A stretch of 47,734 nt of DNA, taken from the NCBI GenBank assembly GCA_023440825.1, contig JAEXRL010000016.1, positions 1 through 47,734 on the forward strand. The letters are read 5' to 3'. The stretch is from Pseudomonadota bacterium (GTDB lineage: Bacteria; Pseudomonadota; Gammaproteobacteria; Burkholderiales; Burkholderiaceae_B). The first letter of the stretch is position 1. Every line of letters begins with the position of its first letter. This document shows, one piece after another, positions 1 through 6,983 of the stretch. A program made the translations under genes and the position numbers. A model generated the notes under the pieces. It worked only from the letters and a program-made list of their open reading frames with translations, made no database searches and was not told the DNA's origin.

Positions 1-296
1 CAAGCCTTAACTTGACCTGAGTTTTTCGCTACGCCAAGTGGCTTGGTGTGCGTTGTTTGCGTTGCGCTTCGGGTTAACCCGTATGTGCTGTAGCAAGCAA
101 GAACGTAACTATAGCAAGCGTAAAAAAAGAATGCAAGCATTATTTCAATAATATTTCTATTTCTCCTTTTTTTTCGCTTTACGCTTAAAAGGCATAAGCT
201 AATCCAAAGAAGTTCTTTTTAGCCGCCACCATAGACTTATTACCATGTCATCTATACACACAAGTTTCTTCGATACATATTGCATATGGTGCATTC
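1..296. other. Leading non-coding stretch
   Basis: No gene is supported here. The first 90 bases are of mixed composition and contain a perfect 12-bp palindrome, CGGGTTAACCCG, at 70-81. Bases 93-138 carry three copies of GCAAGC at about 20-bp spacing (93, 114, 133). From about 120 to 296 the sequence is AT-rich and presumably holds the promoter of the sulfur operon that starts at 297, but no convincing -35/-10 pair can be chosen. A minus-strand frame is open from an ATG at 140 to the window edge, but its composition does not look like protein. Confidence 0.5.
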
Positions 297-1247
297 ATGC
301 TCAAAACTCTAGTACTCTCATTTGGCTTGCTATTTATTAGCTCAGCACAAACACTAGCCGCTCAGACCTCTCACGACACGCCCTCTGCCTTAATCAGCCC
401 AGCTCAACTACAAAAGCAATTGCAGCACCCCCAGCTGCGCATACTGGATATACGTAGTCCCGACGCTTACGCTCAGGGACATATCACCGGCGCCGTTAAT
501 ACACCCTATGGCAAATATCGAGGCCCAGCTGACAATGCAGGAGCATTACGTACTGAGGCCGAGCTTTCTGAACTGTTCAGTCAGGCAGGCATTAGTCCTG
601 ATTCTTATGTAGTGGTCAGCTACGAAGGCGCCAACCCCACTGACTTTGGTGCTGCGGCACGCGTTTACTGGACACTTAAAGCAGGCGGCTTGCAACAACT
701 CTCTATATTAGATGGTGGCATTCAGGCCTGGCTGGCAGCTGATGGTCAACTGGATCAACACCCCACGCCCATCACCCCCACCCAGTTTTCCTATCAATAC
801 AATCCATCCATGTTGATAAATACCGCCGATCTCGCTCAAGCCATCGAGCAGGGTAACGCGCCTGTGCTGATTGACGCACGTCCGGAGCCTTTTTTCAAAG
901 GACAGCAACGCGTGGATGCAGCTGCCCGTTATGGCACACTGCCCGGCGCGCGAGATCTGGACTTCAATGCTTTCTTTAATACAGATGCTCCTACTCTGAA
1001 AAGTGCTGCCGAGTTGACAGCGCTGGTGCAAAAAGCTGGCCTTAACCACGCACCCACCGTCTCTTTTTGTAATACCGGACATTGGGCAGCCACTAATTGG
1101 TTTGTGCTCTCGGAGCTGGTCGGCAACCCTGACGTCAAGCTGTATCCCGAATCCATTGTGGAGTGGAGTAAAACTGATCGGCCCATGGATAACCAGCCGT
1201 CTCGCTTTCAAGCACTTAAGCTGGACGCACAGCGTGCCATCAAATAA
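297..1247 (+). CDS. Exported sulfurtransferase with two rhodanese domains
   Basis: 316 residues. A hydrophobic N-terminus (residues 1-21, ending AQTLAA) is a signal peptide, so the enzyme should act in the periplasm. Rhodanese domain 1 spans about residues 30-155, with DIRSPDAYAQGHITGAVN as the entry motif; the position of its active-site loop (SYEGANPTDFGAA, about 108-120) has no cysteine. Domain 2 spans about 170-300 and has LIDARPEPFF followed by the catalytic loop FCNTGHWAATNWF with Cys258. This is the usual thiosulfate sulfurtransferase layout: inactive N-domain, active C-domain. The next gene is a YeeE/YedE permease 25 bases downstream, so an operon handling thiosulfate or another sulfane-sulfur donor is likely. 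The donor and acceptor are not shown by the sequence. Confidence 0.9.
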   Translation: MLKTLVLSFGLLFISSAQTLAAQTSHDTPSALISPAQLQKQLQHPQLRILDIRSPDAYAQGHITGAVNTPYGKYRGPADNAGALRTEAELSELFSQAGISPDSYVVVSYEGANPTDFGAAARVYWTLKAGGLQQLSILDGGIQAWLAADGQLDQHPTPITPTQFSYQYNPSMLINTADLAQAIEQGNAPVLIDARPEPFFKGQQRVDAAARYGTLPGARDLDFNAFFNTDAPTLKSAAELTALVQKAGLNHAPTVSFCNTGHWAATNWFVLSELVGNPDVKLYPESIVEWSKTDRPMDNQPSRFQALKLDAQRAIK

Positions 1248-1272
1248 ATAACGGCTAATAGGTACATTAGTA

Positions 1273-2388
1273 ATGAAGTTACTCAATCAACTGGTGCTAG
1301 TCCTGCTAGGACTAGCACTTGTTTTAGCTGTCACCCTAGTAGGTGGCTTACGTCAAGGCCTGCTAGCCCTATTAGGTATAGGCTTTGGCGTAGCCTTACA
1401 AAGCGCACGCTTTGGTTTCACTACCGGCTGGCGTAACTATATTGAACGCCGTGACCCTCAGGGGCTGTGGGCACAGTTACTGTTACTTTGTTTAGCGGCT
1501 GCCATTACCCTGCCCATCATCGCTAATAGCAACGGTGAAGTGGTAGGCGCTGTGGCACCACTAACTATTAGCTTGGTGCTCGGTGCCTTTATATTTGGTG
1601 CCGCCATGCAATTGGCCGATGGCTGCGGCTCAGGCACTCTTTATAAAGCCGGCGCAGGCGCCCCCATTTCCTTTGCCGTGCTACCCACTTTTGCATTAGG
1701 CAGCTTTGTAGGAGGCTCTCATCAGCCTGCTTGGATTGCACTAGGAGGACTACCCGCGGTAAACCTGCTTGATTACGGCTGGCCCGCCGCCTTAACAGCC
1801 ACCCTACTCGCCTGCGCCTTGATCGCTTATGTGGCCGGTCACTATGCACGCCGCTACCAGCAGCGCCATACGTCTGCAACAAGCACCCCTACTGTAACGT
1901 GGGCTAAGCGCTGGTGGTTAGGTGCGCTGTTTTTAGCTATTTTGTATGGCTTACATAGCATCGTAGCAGGTCAACCCTGGGGCATCGTATATGGCATCGG
2001 CTTATGGGGCGCTAAAATTTACCAGGCCACCGGTGGAGACTTACTACACGACCCATTTTGGGGTGTCGCTCCGCATGCCCAGCGCTTAAGCGAGCCTGTG
2101 CTGGCAGACATCACCTCGGTGACCAATTTTGGCTTGATTTTCGGTGCCCTAGCCGCCTCTCGTTGGAATCTCTCCGCAGCCTTTACTCCACCGAGTCAAC
2201 GCACATTATGGATAGGTGCCTTAGCCGGGCTCATTATGGGCTACAGTTCACGTATGGCTTTTGGCTGCAATGTCGGCGCTTTCTTGGGCGGCATTGCTTC
2301 AGCCAGCCTACACGGCTGGATCTGGTTTGCCATGGCATTTGCTGGCTCCATGATCGGCGTACGCATTCGTCGTCGTGTTAACCCTTAA
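1273..2388 (+). CDS. YeeE/YedE family thiosulfate-type permease (TsuA-like)
   Basis: 371 residues, almost entirely hydrophobic, with about 9-11 membrane segments. It has the two hallmark cysteine motifs of the YeeE/YedE (sulf_transp) family: LADGCGSGTLYKAGAG with Cys118, and MAFGCNVGAFLGGI with Cys332. In TsuA these pseudo-twofold-related cysteines pass thiosulfate across the inner membrane. The full-length fused form with both halves is present. It lies 25 bases after an exported rhodanese and 9 bases before a small Cys-containing membrane peptide, all on one strand, so a sulfur uptake operon is likely. No tusA-like (TsuB) partner follows. Thiosulfate as substrate is inferred from the family; other YeeE/YedE members carry selenium- or other sulfur-related substrates. 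Confidence 0.88.
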   Translation: MKLLNQLVLVLLGLALVLAVTLVGGLRQGLLALLGIGFGVALQSARFGFTTGWRNYIERRDPQGLWAQLLLLCLAAAITLPIIANSNGEVVGAVAPLTISLVLGAFIFGAAMQLADGCGSGTLYKAGAGAPISFAVLPTFALGSFVGGSHQPAWIALGGLPAVNLLDYGWPAALTATLLACALIAYVAGHYARRYQQRHTSATSTPTVTWAKRWWLGALFLAILYGLHSIVAGQPWGIVYGIGLWGAKIYQATGGDLLHDPFWGVAPHAQRLSEPVLADITSVTNFGLIFGALAASRWNLSAAFTPPSQRTLWIGALAGLIMGYSSRMAFGCNVGAFLGGIASASLHGWIWFAMAFAGSMIGVRIRRRVNP

Positions 2389-2397
2389 GGCCTACTC

Positions 2398-2562
2398 ATG
2401 AGCAAAATCACCTTCACCCTGCTTACCACTCTATTCTGGTTGCTGGTTATTGTTTTAGTGAGTGTAGATAGTCTGCACGCCCGGTCTCACAGTGCCGAAC
2501 CACCCCCTATCGCCTGGGGGAGCGGGCAAGCCGCGAGCGGTGGGCATTGCTCCGGGCGCTAA
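2398..2562 (+). CDS. Small membrane peptide with C-terminal Cys (54 aa), unknown
   Basis: An open frame of 54 codons starts with ATG 9 bases after the permease stop; the AAGG overlapping that stop is a suitable ribosome-binding site, so translation would be coupled. The product starts MSKITFTLLTTLFWLLVIVL, giving one membrane helix (about residues 5-24), followed by a short hydrophilic tail rich in Gly, Ser and Pro that ends GGHCSGR with a single cysteine. It sits inside the sulfur operon, before the operon terminator. I recognise no family. Position and Cys tail suggest a sulfur-relay or permease-accessory peptide, but that is inference. A caution: bases 2503-2567 are GC-rich with small hairpins (CCCCC...GGGGG, CCGGG...CCCGG), so the 3' half could be structured RNA instead. 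Confidence 0.5.
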   Translation: MSKITFTLLTTLFWLLVIVLVSVDSLHARSHSAEPPPIAWGSGQAASGGHCSGR

Positions 2563-2587
2563 CCCGGCTAGTAGCCGTCTGACACTA

Positions 2588-2615
2588 GGCCAGCCTATAG
2601 GCTGGCCGTTTTGTT
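2588..2615 (+). terminator. Rho-independent terminator of the sulfur operon
   Basis: A perfect 8-bp stem GGCCAGCC/GGCTGGCC with a TATA loop (2588-2607) is followed by GTTTTGTT. It lies 25 bases after the small peptide frame and closes the operon. Confidence 0.85.
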
Positions 2616-2671
2616 GAGTAACGCTATACTACATTTACTCTTCCCCTTTACTACTGCTCTCACACCACCTC

Positions 2672-3661
2672 ATGTTTGATTACCTACGCCTTACTGTCTT
2701 ACGTAGCCTAAGAATGTTTTTCACCCTGGCGCGTGTGATGGTGCCCATTATGGTGGTCGTGAAAATCGCCTACGAAACTGGCATCATACAGTGGCTGGGG
2801 CACGCCTTAACGCCATTAATGGGCTTGCTCAATCTGCCCGCTGAGGCCGGCATCATCATCACCACCACAGCCCTAAGCAATATATATGGGGGTATCGCGG
2901 TTATTGCCTCGCTCGGAGACAGCCTGAGCCTGAATCAAGCCCAACTAAGCGCTATCGGTGCCACGATGTTAATCGCGCATAATTTACCAGTAGAGCAAGC
3001 TATTGTTCGCAAGGCCGGCGCCAGTTTCTGGTTTACATTTGCACTACGAGTGGGAACTGCCTTTTTATATAGCGCACTCATTAGCTGGTCCTGCCTGTAC
3101 TTAAATATATTGCAAGAGCCCGTATCCATGGCCTGGCTATATGGTCAGGCACCAGTCCACGATAGTGCGGCAAGCATGTGGGGGCATTGGCTGCTAGGAA
3201 GCCTGAAATCCTTATTTTTCACGTGGCTGATCATACTTGGCTTGGTGCTAATCTTGGATTTTTTCGAGCGCATCGGGCTAAACCGTCTGTTTACGCGCCT
3301 ACTAACCCCCATACTGCGGTTTTCTGGCCTAGAGCCCAGTGTTGCCCCGGTTACGACCGTAGGCGTACTACTAGGCTTAAGCTACGGCGGCGCTTTAATC
3401 ATAGAAGCCACTAAACGTGAAAACTACAGTCCACGCACTCGCTTTCTCGCTTTATCCTGGCTATCACTGTGCCACTCTTTAATTGAAGATACCTTACTAA
3501 TACTGGCTCTAGGAGCCAATCTGTGGATCATATTGGTGGGTCGAGTCGTACTTACCATACTACTGATCGGCTTGCTCGCACACCTTAGCCGACCAGGCAC
3601 ACGCATTTATCAGCAGTTTTTCACGTCTATGAAGCTAACCACGACTGATAACGCTGTTTAA
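2672..3661 (+). CDS. Nucleoside-recognition (Gate) domain membrane protein
   Basis: 329 residues with about 8 membrane segments. The N-terminal half (LARVMVPIMVVVKIAYETG, then ALSNIYGGIAVIASLG, about residues 85-100) and a second similar half (LTPILRFSGLEPSVAPVTTVG, then GLSYGGALIIEATK, about 220-260) resemble the duplicated Gate/nucleoside-recognition fold of spore-maturation-like and YjiH-like proteins. The family is poorly characterised; some members relate to nucleoside transporters, and the substrate here is unknown. It stands alone after the sulfur-operon terminator, with ATG at 2672 in ACCTCATGTTTG and no strong ribosome-binding site. Its last 35 bases overlap the convergent msrA gene, so the two 3' ends are antisense to each other. 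Confidence 0.75.
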   Translation: MFDYLRLTVLRSLRMFFTLARVMVPIMVVVKIAYETGIIQWLGHALTPLMGLLNLPAEAGIIITTTALSNIYGGIAVIASLGDSLSLNQAQLSAIGATMLIAHNLPVEQAIVRKAGASFWFTFALRVGTAFLYSALISWSCLYLNILQEPVSMAWLYGQAPVHDSAASMWGHWLLGSLKSLFFTWLIILGLVLILDFFERIGLNRLFTRLLTPILRFSGLEPSVAPVTTVGVLLGLSYGGALIIEATKRENYSPRTRFLALSWLSLCHSLIEDTLLILALGANLWIILVGRVVLTILLIGLLAHLSRPGTRIYQQFFTSMKLTTTDNAV

Positions 3662-4154
3662 ACGCTTGTATTTTGGGTCCCACGACCATCTGGCAATAAG
3701 CCTGTTGAGGGTTACGCGCATAAAAATTGTGATGCTCGGCCTCTGCCGGCCAAAATACCGCGCTATCTAGTACATGCGTAACGATCGCTTGGGCAAACTC
3801 TGGCTGATACTGGGCAATAGCCTGAAAAGTTTGCTCACGCTGCTCGGCATTCTGACAAAACACAGCCGACGCATACTGTGGCCCCACGTCCGCTCCTTGC
3901 CTATCGAGAGTGGTGGGATCGTGCGTATGGAAAAACACATCAAGCAACTGAGCAAAGCTGATCTCTGTGGGGTCGTACTCAATACGTACTACCTCGATAT
4001 GGCCCGTGTCCTTGCCACACACCTGCTCATAACTTGGCTGCTCAAGATGCCCACCGCTATATCCGGGCTCCACCGAAAGTACCCCTTTCAGGGAACTAAA
4101 CACGCCCTCTACGCACCAAAAGCAACCCGCTCCAAATATTGCTGTCTCTTTCAT
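3627..4154 (-). CDS. msrA: Peptide methionine-S-sulfoxide reductase MsrA
   Basis: 175 residues. MsrA reduces methionine-S-sulfoxide in proteins and the free amino acid, using thioredoxin. The catalytic motif GAGCFWCVEG lies at residues 8-17, with Cys11 the nucleophile, followed by the typical GVLSVEPGYSGG and GHIEVVRIEYDP stretches and HDPTTLDRQGADVGPQYASAV. Length is close to that of single-domain MsrA; no MsrB domain is fused. The ATG at 4154 is preferred over an in-frame GTG at 4163 because GGTGGTG precedes it at suitable spacing. Its 3' end overlaps the convergent membrane-protein gene by 35 bases. Confidence 0.95.
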   Translation of the reverse strand: MKETAIFGAGCFWCVEGVFSSLKGVLSVEPGYSGGHLEQPSYEQVCGKDTGHIEVVRIEYDPTEISFAQLLDVFFHTHDPTTLDRQGADVGPQYASAVFCQNAEQREQTFQAIAQYQPEFAQAIVTHVLDSAVFWPAEAEHHNFYARNPQQAYCQMVVGPKIQAFKQRYQSWLAS

Positions 4155-4404
4155 TGTCACCACCGTTAATCGCCAACATACTGCTTGCTATTAATAAAAC
4201 AACGCTACTATACCTGCACTGCGTTACCGCCTAAGGCATAGTATAGTGACCTCAAGCAATAAAACGGTGTTATACCGCTTCAAACTGAACGCACTTACTA
4301 CGATTAGTAAGTCTATCTAAATAGTGCCCCCTAGGGCAGTAGCTCCCCCTTACAATTTCACTGCACCATTGCCACTTTCACCTTAAAAGATTTTCTTCTC
4401 TCCC
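4155..4404. promoter_or_regulatory. Divergent msrA/lgt intergenic region with inverted repeats
   Basis: This 250-base gap must hold the promoters of both msrA (minus) and lgt (plus). It contains ACTATAC at 4207-4213 and its reverse complement GTATAGT at 4241-4247; each supplies a TATAGT -10-like box, one facing each way. A perfect 8-bp inverted repeat with a 4-base centre, ACTTACTA-CGAT-TAGTAAGT, is at 4293-4312, and a smaller CGGT-GTTAT-ACCG lies at 4265-4277. No good -35 hexamers can be assigned. The perfect repeat looks like an operator, or a small hairpin in the lgt leader. Confidence 0.45.
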
Positions 4405-5199
4405 ATGCTTGTACACCCTCAATTCGACCCTATTGCACTTCAAATTGGCCCCTTAGCCATACACTGGTACGGGCTCATGTATCTAGTGGGCTTTACTCTG
4501 GTCTGGTTAGCAGGTAATTGGCGTATCAAACACGGACAGACGCGATTTAGCTCTAAAGACCTCGAGGATCTGATTTTTTATTGTGTGTTCGGGGTCGTTA
4601 TTGGCGGACGGCTTGGCTACACCCTCATTTATCAGCCCGGGTACTACCTGCAACACCCGCTAGAGATCTTATATGTATGGCAAGGGGGCATGGCCTTTCA
4701 TGGTGGCCTGCTTGGCGTGCTTGTCGTGCTAACACTTTTTGCACGACTCAAACACTACCGCTTCCTAGAAATTGGAGACTTTCTCAGCCCCCTTATCCCA
4801 CTGGGCTTAGCCGTCGGCCGTCTGGGCAATTTTATCAATGGTGAGCTGTGGGGTCGTCCTACGAATGTGCCGTGGGCAATGGTGTTCCCGCAAGCCGATG
4901 AGCTGGGCAGACACCCATCACAGCTTTACCAGATGTGCTTAGAGGGCATAGCCCTATTTATCATCTTATGGGTATTTTCGCGCAAGCCACGGCCTGTGGG
5001 GCAAGTCAGCGCACTGTTTCTGATACTGTATGGTAGCTTCCGCTTTTTAGTGGAATACACACGCGAGCCCGACGAGTTTCTAGGGCTGTTAGGCGCCGGC
5101 CTGTCTATGGGTCAATGGCTGTCTATACCCATGATCATCGCCGGCTTTGCTCTGTTCGTATGGAGTCGCCAGCAAACGCGCAACCTATCACAGCCATAA
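4405..5199 (+). CDS. lgt: Prolipoprotein diacylglyceryl transferase Lgt
   Basis: 264 residues, an inner-membrane enzyme with about 7 helices that moves diacylglycerol from phosphatidylglycerol to the lipobox cysteine of prolipoproteins. It starts with HPQFDPIALQIGPLAIHWYG, typical for the family. It contains GMAFHGGLLG (about residues 95-104, the conserved His-Gly region) and the Lgt signature GRLGNFINGELWGRPT (about 138-153), followed by HPSQLYQ. The C-terminal YGSFRFLVEYTREPD also fits. No partner gene follows: the next 60 bases are a hairpin shared with the opposite strand. Its substrates in this window include the lipoprotein Pal. Confidence 0.97.
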   Translation: MLVHPQFDPIALQIGPLAIHWYGLMYLVGFTLVWLAGNWRIKHGQTRFSSKDLEDLIFYCVFGVVIGGRLGYTLIYQPGYYLQHPLEILYVWQGGMAFHGGLLGVLVVLTLFARLKHYRFLEIGDFLSPLIPLGLAVGRLGNFINGELWGRPTNVPWAMVFPQADELGRHPSQLYQMCLEGIALFIILWVFSRKPRPVGQVSALFLILYGSFRFLVEYTREPDEFLGLLGAGLSMGQWLSIPMIIAGFALFVWSRQQTRNLSQP

Positions 5200-5254
5200 A
5201 AACAGCCCGCTTATGGCCAGCCTGATAATTCAGGCTTAGGCCACAAGCGGGCTG
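5198..5254 (-). terminator. Long terminator after 6S RNA/zapA, facing lgt
   Basis: A long stem pairs 5203-5218 with 5239-5254 (CAGCCCGCTT...AAGCGGGCTG, plus GGCC/GGCC) around an inner stem AGCCTGA/TCAGGCT. Read on the minus strand it ends in GTTTTT (AAAAA at 5198-5202 on plus), so it terminates minus-strand transcripts just after the 6S RNA. On the plus strand no T-run follows, so it may serve lgt less well. Confidence 0.85.
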
Positions 5255-5261
5255 ATATAGA

Positions 5262-5443
5262 GCGCCCCGCCATTGCCGTCAAGACCGGCATCCTGGAACC
5301 CGAGGTCCAAGATCGGTTGCCATCAGGTCAGCTTCGGGTTCGTCCACCAGGGACAATCGCACCCACTGACCAATCCAACAACCTGTTGCCATAAGCATTG
5401 GTTCAAGGAATGTATGGTCGTGTCACGAGCAAGGCAGGGACTT
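5262..5443 (-). ncRNA. ssrS: 6S RNA (SsrS)
   Basis: 6S RNA mimics an open promoter and binds sigma70-RNA polymerase. The call rests on three points. First, position: same strand and immediately downstream of zapA, the conserved site of ssrS in many Proteobacteria. Second, a closing stem: CCCTGCCTTG (plus 5430-5439) pairs with CAATGGCGGGG (plus 5265-5275) across about 175 nt. Third, a hairpin near the 3' end, TTGGACC-TC-GGGTTCCAG, resembles the CTTGAACC...GGGTTCAAG arm of known 6S RNAs and is followed by a GGC-rich 3' strand. The terminator at 5198-5254 follows. Ends are estimated from the closing stem; a -10-like TTATCA lies at 5446-5451. A plus-strand frame across this region is not a gene. 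Confidence 0.75.
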
Positions 5444-5491
5444 ACTGATAAGGTCGGGCTACACCCAACCTATAATCCTGTGCTAGCTGAA

Positions 5492-5794
5492 TTACTTATT
5501 GCTGCCTATGGCAGAATCCAGCATGGTGTGCATGTCTTCAATTTTACGCTTGAAATCGCCAAATGCAAGCGTACTCAGGGGACCATCAGGGGCTTTTGCA
5601 GACAGTAGCTCGTTTGCAATTTGAATCGCAGCCATCACAGCGATGCGTTCGTTCCCCGCAATTTTCCCTGTTTCCTTGATGATCTGCATCCGCTTATCGA
5701 CTAATTTCACCGCCGATAAGAGTTTATCTTTTTCAGAGAGTGGACAAGCCAAAGAATAATCGCGTCCGAGAATAACTGTGTCTATGCGTTCCAT
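5492..5794 (-). CDS. zapA: Cell division protein ZapA
   Basis: 100 residues. ZapA is a small cytoplasmic protein that crosslinks and stabilises FtsZ filaments at the division ring. The N-terminal globular part has VILGRDYSLACPLSEKDKL; the rest, from about residue 25 to 90, is a long helix forming the tetrameric coiled coil (AAIQIANELLSA). Length is normal. ATG at 5794 follows the stop of the zapB-like gene by 3 bases, so the two are translationally coupled; 6S RNA follows on the same strand. The order coiled-coil protein, zapA, ssrS is common in Betaproteobacteria. Confidence 0.92.
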   Translation of the reverse strand: MERIDTVILGRDYSLACPLSEKDKLLSAVKLVDKRMQIIKETGKIAGNERIAVMAAIQIANELLSAKAPDGPLSTLAFGDFKRKIEDMHTMLDSAIGSNK

Positions 5795-5797
5795 ACT

Positions 5798-6223
5798 TTA
5801 GTCCTGAGCCTGTTGCCCACCGGGTTGTTGCCCACCGGGTAAGCGCATGAGCACTGCCCCGACCTGATCACGAGCCAGCGCTGCGACCTCTCGCAAGACA
5901 TTACTGGCTGCCTGCTCATTGGTGAGATCCATTTGCAGTTGCTGACTATGCGCCTGAGCTTGATCGATACGAGCGTTAAGCTCTAGCTGCATCTGCTCGG
6001 ACTGCGCTTGTATGTCTGCAACGGTACTTTGATGGCTCGCCAAGCTGGCAGACATGGTAGCAAACTCAGACTGTTGACGCTGTGCCTGCTCGCGCAAGGC
6101 ATCGCGCTCAGCTTCAAGACTTCTGAGACGGGCCAGCAATTCCTGACGTTCAGCTTGCAACTGACGGGATTGCTTTACGAGTTGACCGATGCGGTCAGCG
6201 AGGATATCGAGATCTTGCAACAT
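5798..6223 (-). CDS. ZapB-like coiled-coil cell-division protein
   Basis: 141 residues from the ATG at 6223 (MLQDLDILADRIGQLVKQ). The frame extends to 6277, but the extra 18 residues look unrelated and the MLQDLDIL start matches the short proteins found before zapA in betaproteobacteria. Most of the product (about residues 5-120) is a heptad-rich coiled coil, with LQAERQELLARLRSLEAERD as a clear example, so a filament or scaffold role next to ZapA at the FtsZ ring is plausible. The C-terminus reads GGQQPGGQQ, encoded by a tandem 15-bp DNA repeat (about 5817-5846). Overlap with true ZapB is by type and context, not proven homology. Confidence 0.75.
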   Translation of the reverse strand: MLQDLDILADRIGQLVKQSRQLQAERQELLARLRSLEAERDALREQAQRQQSEFATMSASLASHQSTVADIQAQSEQMQLELNARIDQAQAHSQQLQMDLTNEQAASNVLREVAALARDQVGAVLMRLPGGQQPGGQQAQD

Positions 6224-6283
6224 GGACGTTATCGTAAACCAAGGTTCATTGTAGTGGCTAGAAGAATTTAATACCAATCATAA

Positions 6284-6345
6284 CCTTTCACCCATCTTTC
6301 CATAAGCTTTCAAATTACTTTCAATTCTTCATCTTGAGTCTTTCA
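6284..6345. repeat. Four CTTTCA repeats at 11-bp phasing, upstream of tctBA
   Basis: The 285-base gap between the zapB-like start and tctB (6509) contains CTTTCA at 6284, 6307, 6318 and 6340. The intervals are 23, 11 and 22 bases, near multiples of one helical turn. They may be regulator binding sites or a T-tract bend ahead of the tctBA promoter, or chance in AT-rich DNA. They lie 160-220 bases before the tctB start. The rest of the gap (6346-6508) shows no other clear element apart from the tctB ribosome-binding site GAGGG near 6495. Confidence 0.35.
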
Positions 6346-6508
6346 ATCGGCTCAAAAGTGCCATCAAACCACAAAAAACAGGGTAAACCCCGAACCTTGA
6401 ACGCCCAGAATACCTGTGGTGCTCTATTAAGATTCGGCACTTTAATTAAAAAACACGGCTGCCAACGCGAGTAAGTACGCACGCTAAGCCGAAAGAGGGA
6501 TCACATAT

Positions 6509-6967
6509 ATGCATGTCAAAAACAAACAAGACTTTTGGTCCGGCATCATGTTTGTCGCCATCGGCCTTGGTTTTGCCTTTGGTGCGAGCCAATACGCGAT
6601 GGGAAACGCCGCACGCATGGGGCCGGGTTACTTTCCTTTCTGGCTAGGCATTTGTTTGGCCTTACTCGGCGCCATCGTTACGTTGGGCAGTTGTGCGCAC
6701 AAAGCAGAGCAAACGGAAGTCGACCGCTTTGACTGGAGGGTAGTACTGATCGTTATCGGCTCGGTGGTGTTATGTGGCGCAGCCCTGAACTTCCTGGGCG
6801 TTTACATTTCGATTTTCCTGCTGGTCTTTCTCAGTAGTTTTGCAAGTCATGATTTTAGCTGGCCAGTCGCCGCTCTCACCGCGGTCGCGCTCGTCGCTTT
6901 TGTTTGGCTAGCTTTTATCAAAGGGCTGGGCCTCGTGTTCCCCTTGTGGCCTGTATTTGTATCCTAA
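6509..6967 (+). CDS. tctB: Tripartite tricarboxylate transporter, small subunit TctB
   Basis: 152 residues with four membrane segments (about 13-30, 42-60, 80-105, 112-148). It has the usual TctB start, DFWSGIMFVAIGLGFAFGAS, followed by MGPGYFPFWLGICLALLG. TctB is the small membrane subunit that pairs with TctA to import a tricarboxylate or other organic acid delivered by a periplasmic TctC/Bug protein. The ribosome-binding site AGAGGG precedes ATG, and tctA starts 16 bases after the stop. No tctC is present before it; in the classical order tctC would be the first gene. Confidence 0.92.
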   Translation: MHVKNKQDFWSGIMFVAIGLGFAFGASQYAMGNAARMGPGYFPFWLGICLALLGAIVTLGSCAHKAEQTEVDRFDWRVVLIVIGSVVLCGAALNFLGVYISIFLLVFLSSFASHDFSWPVAALTAVALVAFVWLAFIKGLGLVFPLWPVFVS

Positions 6968-6983
6968 GTCTGGAGTGTGAATT

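Noticed and set aside
1..140. Minus-strand frame open from an ATG at 140 to the window edge
   Set aside because: The 46 codons have a Cys/Tyr/Phe-rich start and a Thr/Lys-rich end with no ribosome-binding site or recognisable motif. It could be the 5' end of a real gene, but nothing in the window supports it.
5273..5608. Plus-strand frame of 111 codons across the 6S RNA and the end of zapA
   Set aside because: It overlaps the structured RNA and zapA on the opposite strand, has no family motif, and its composition is that of antisense translation.
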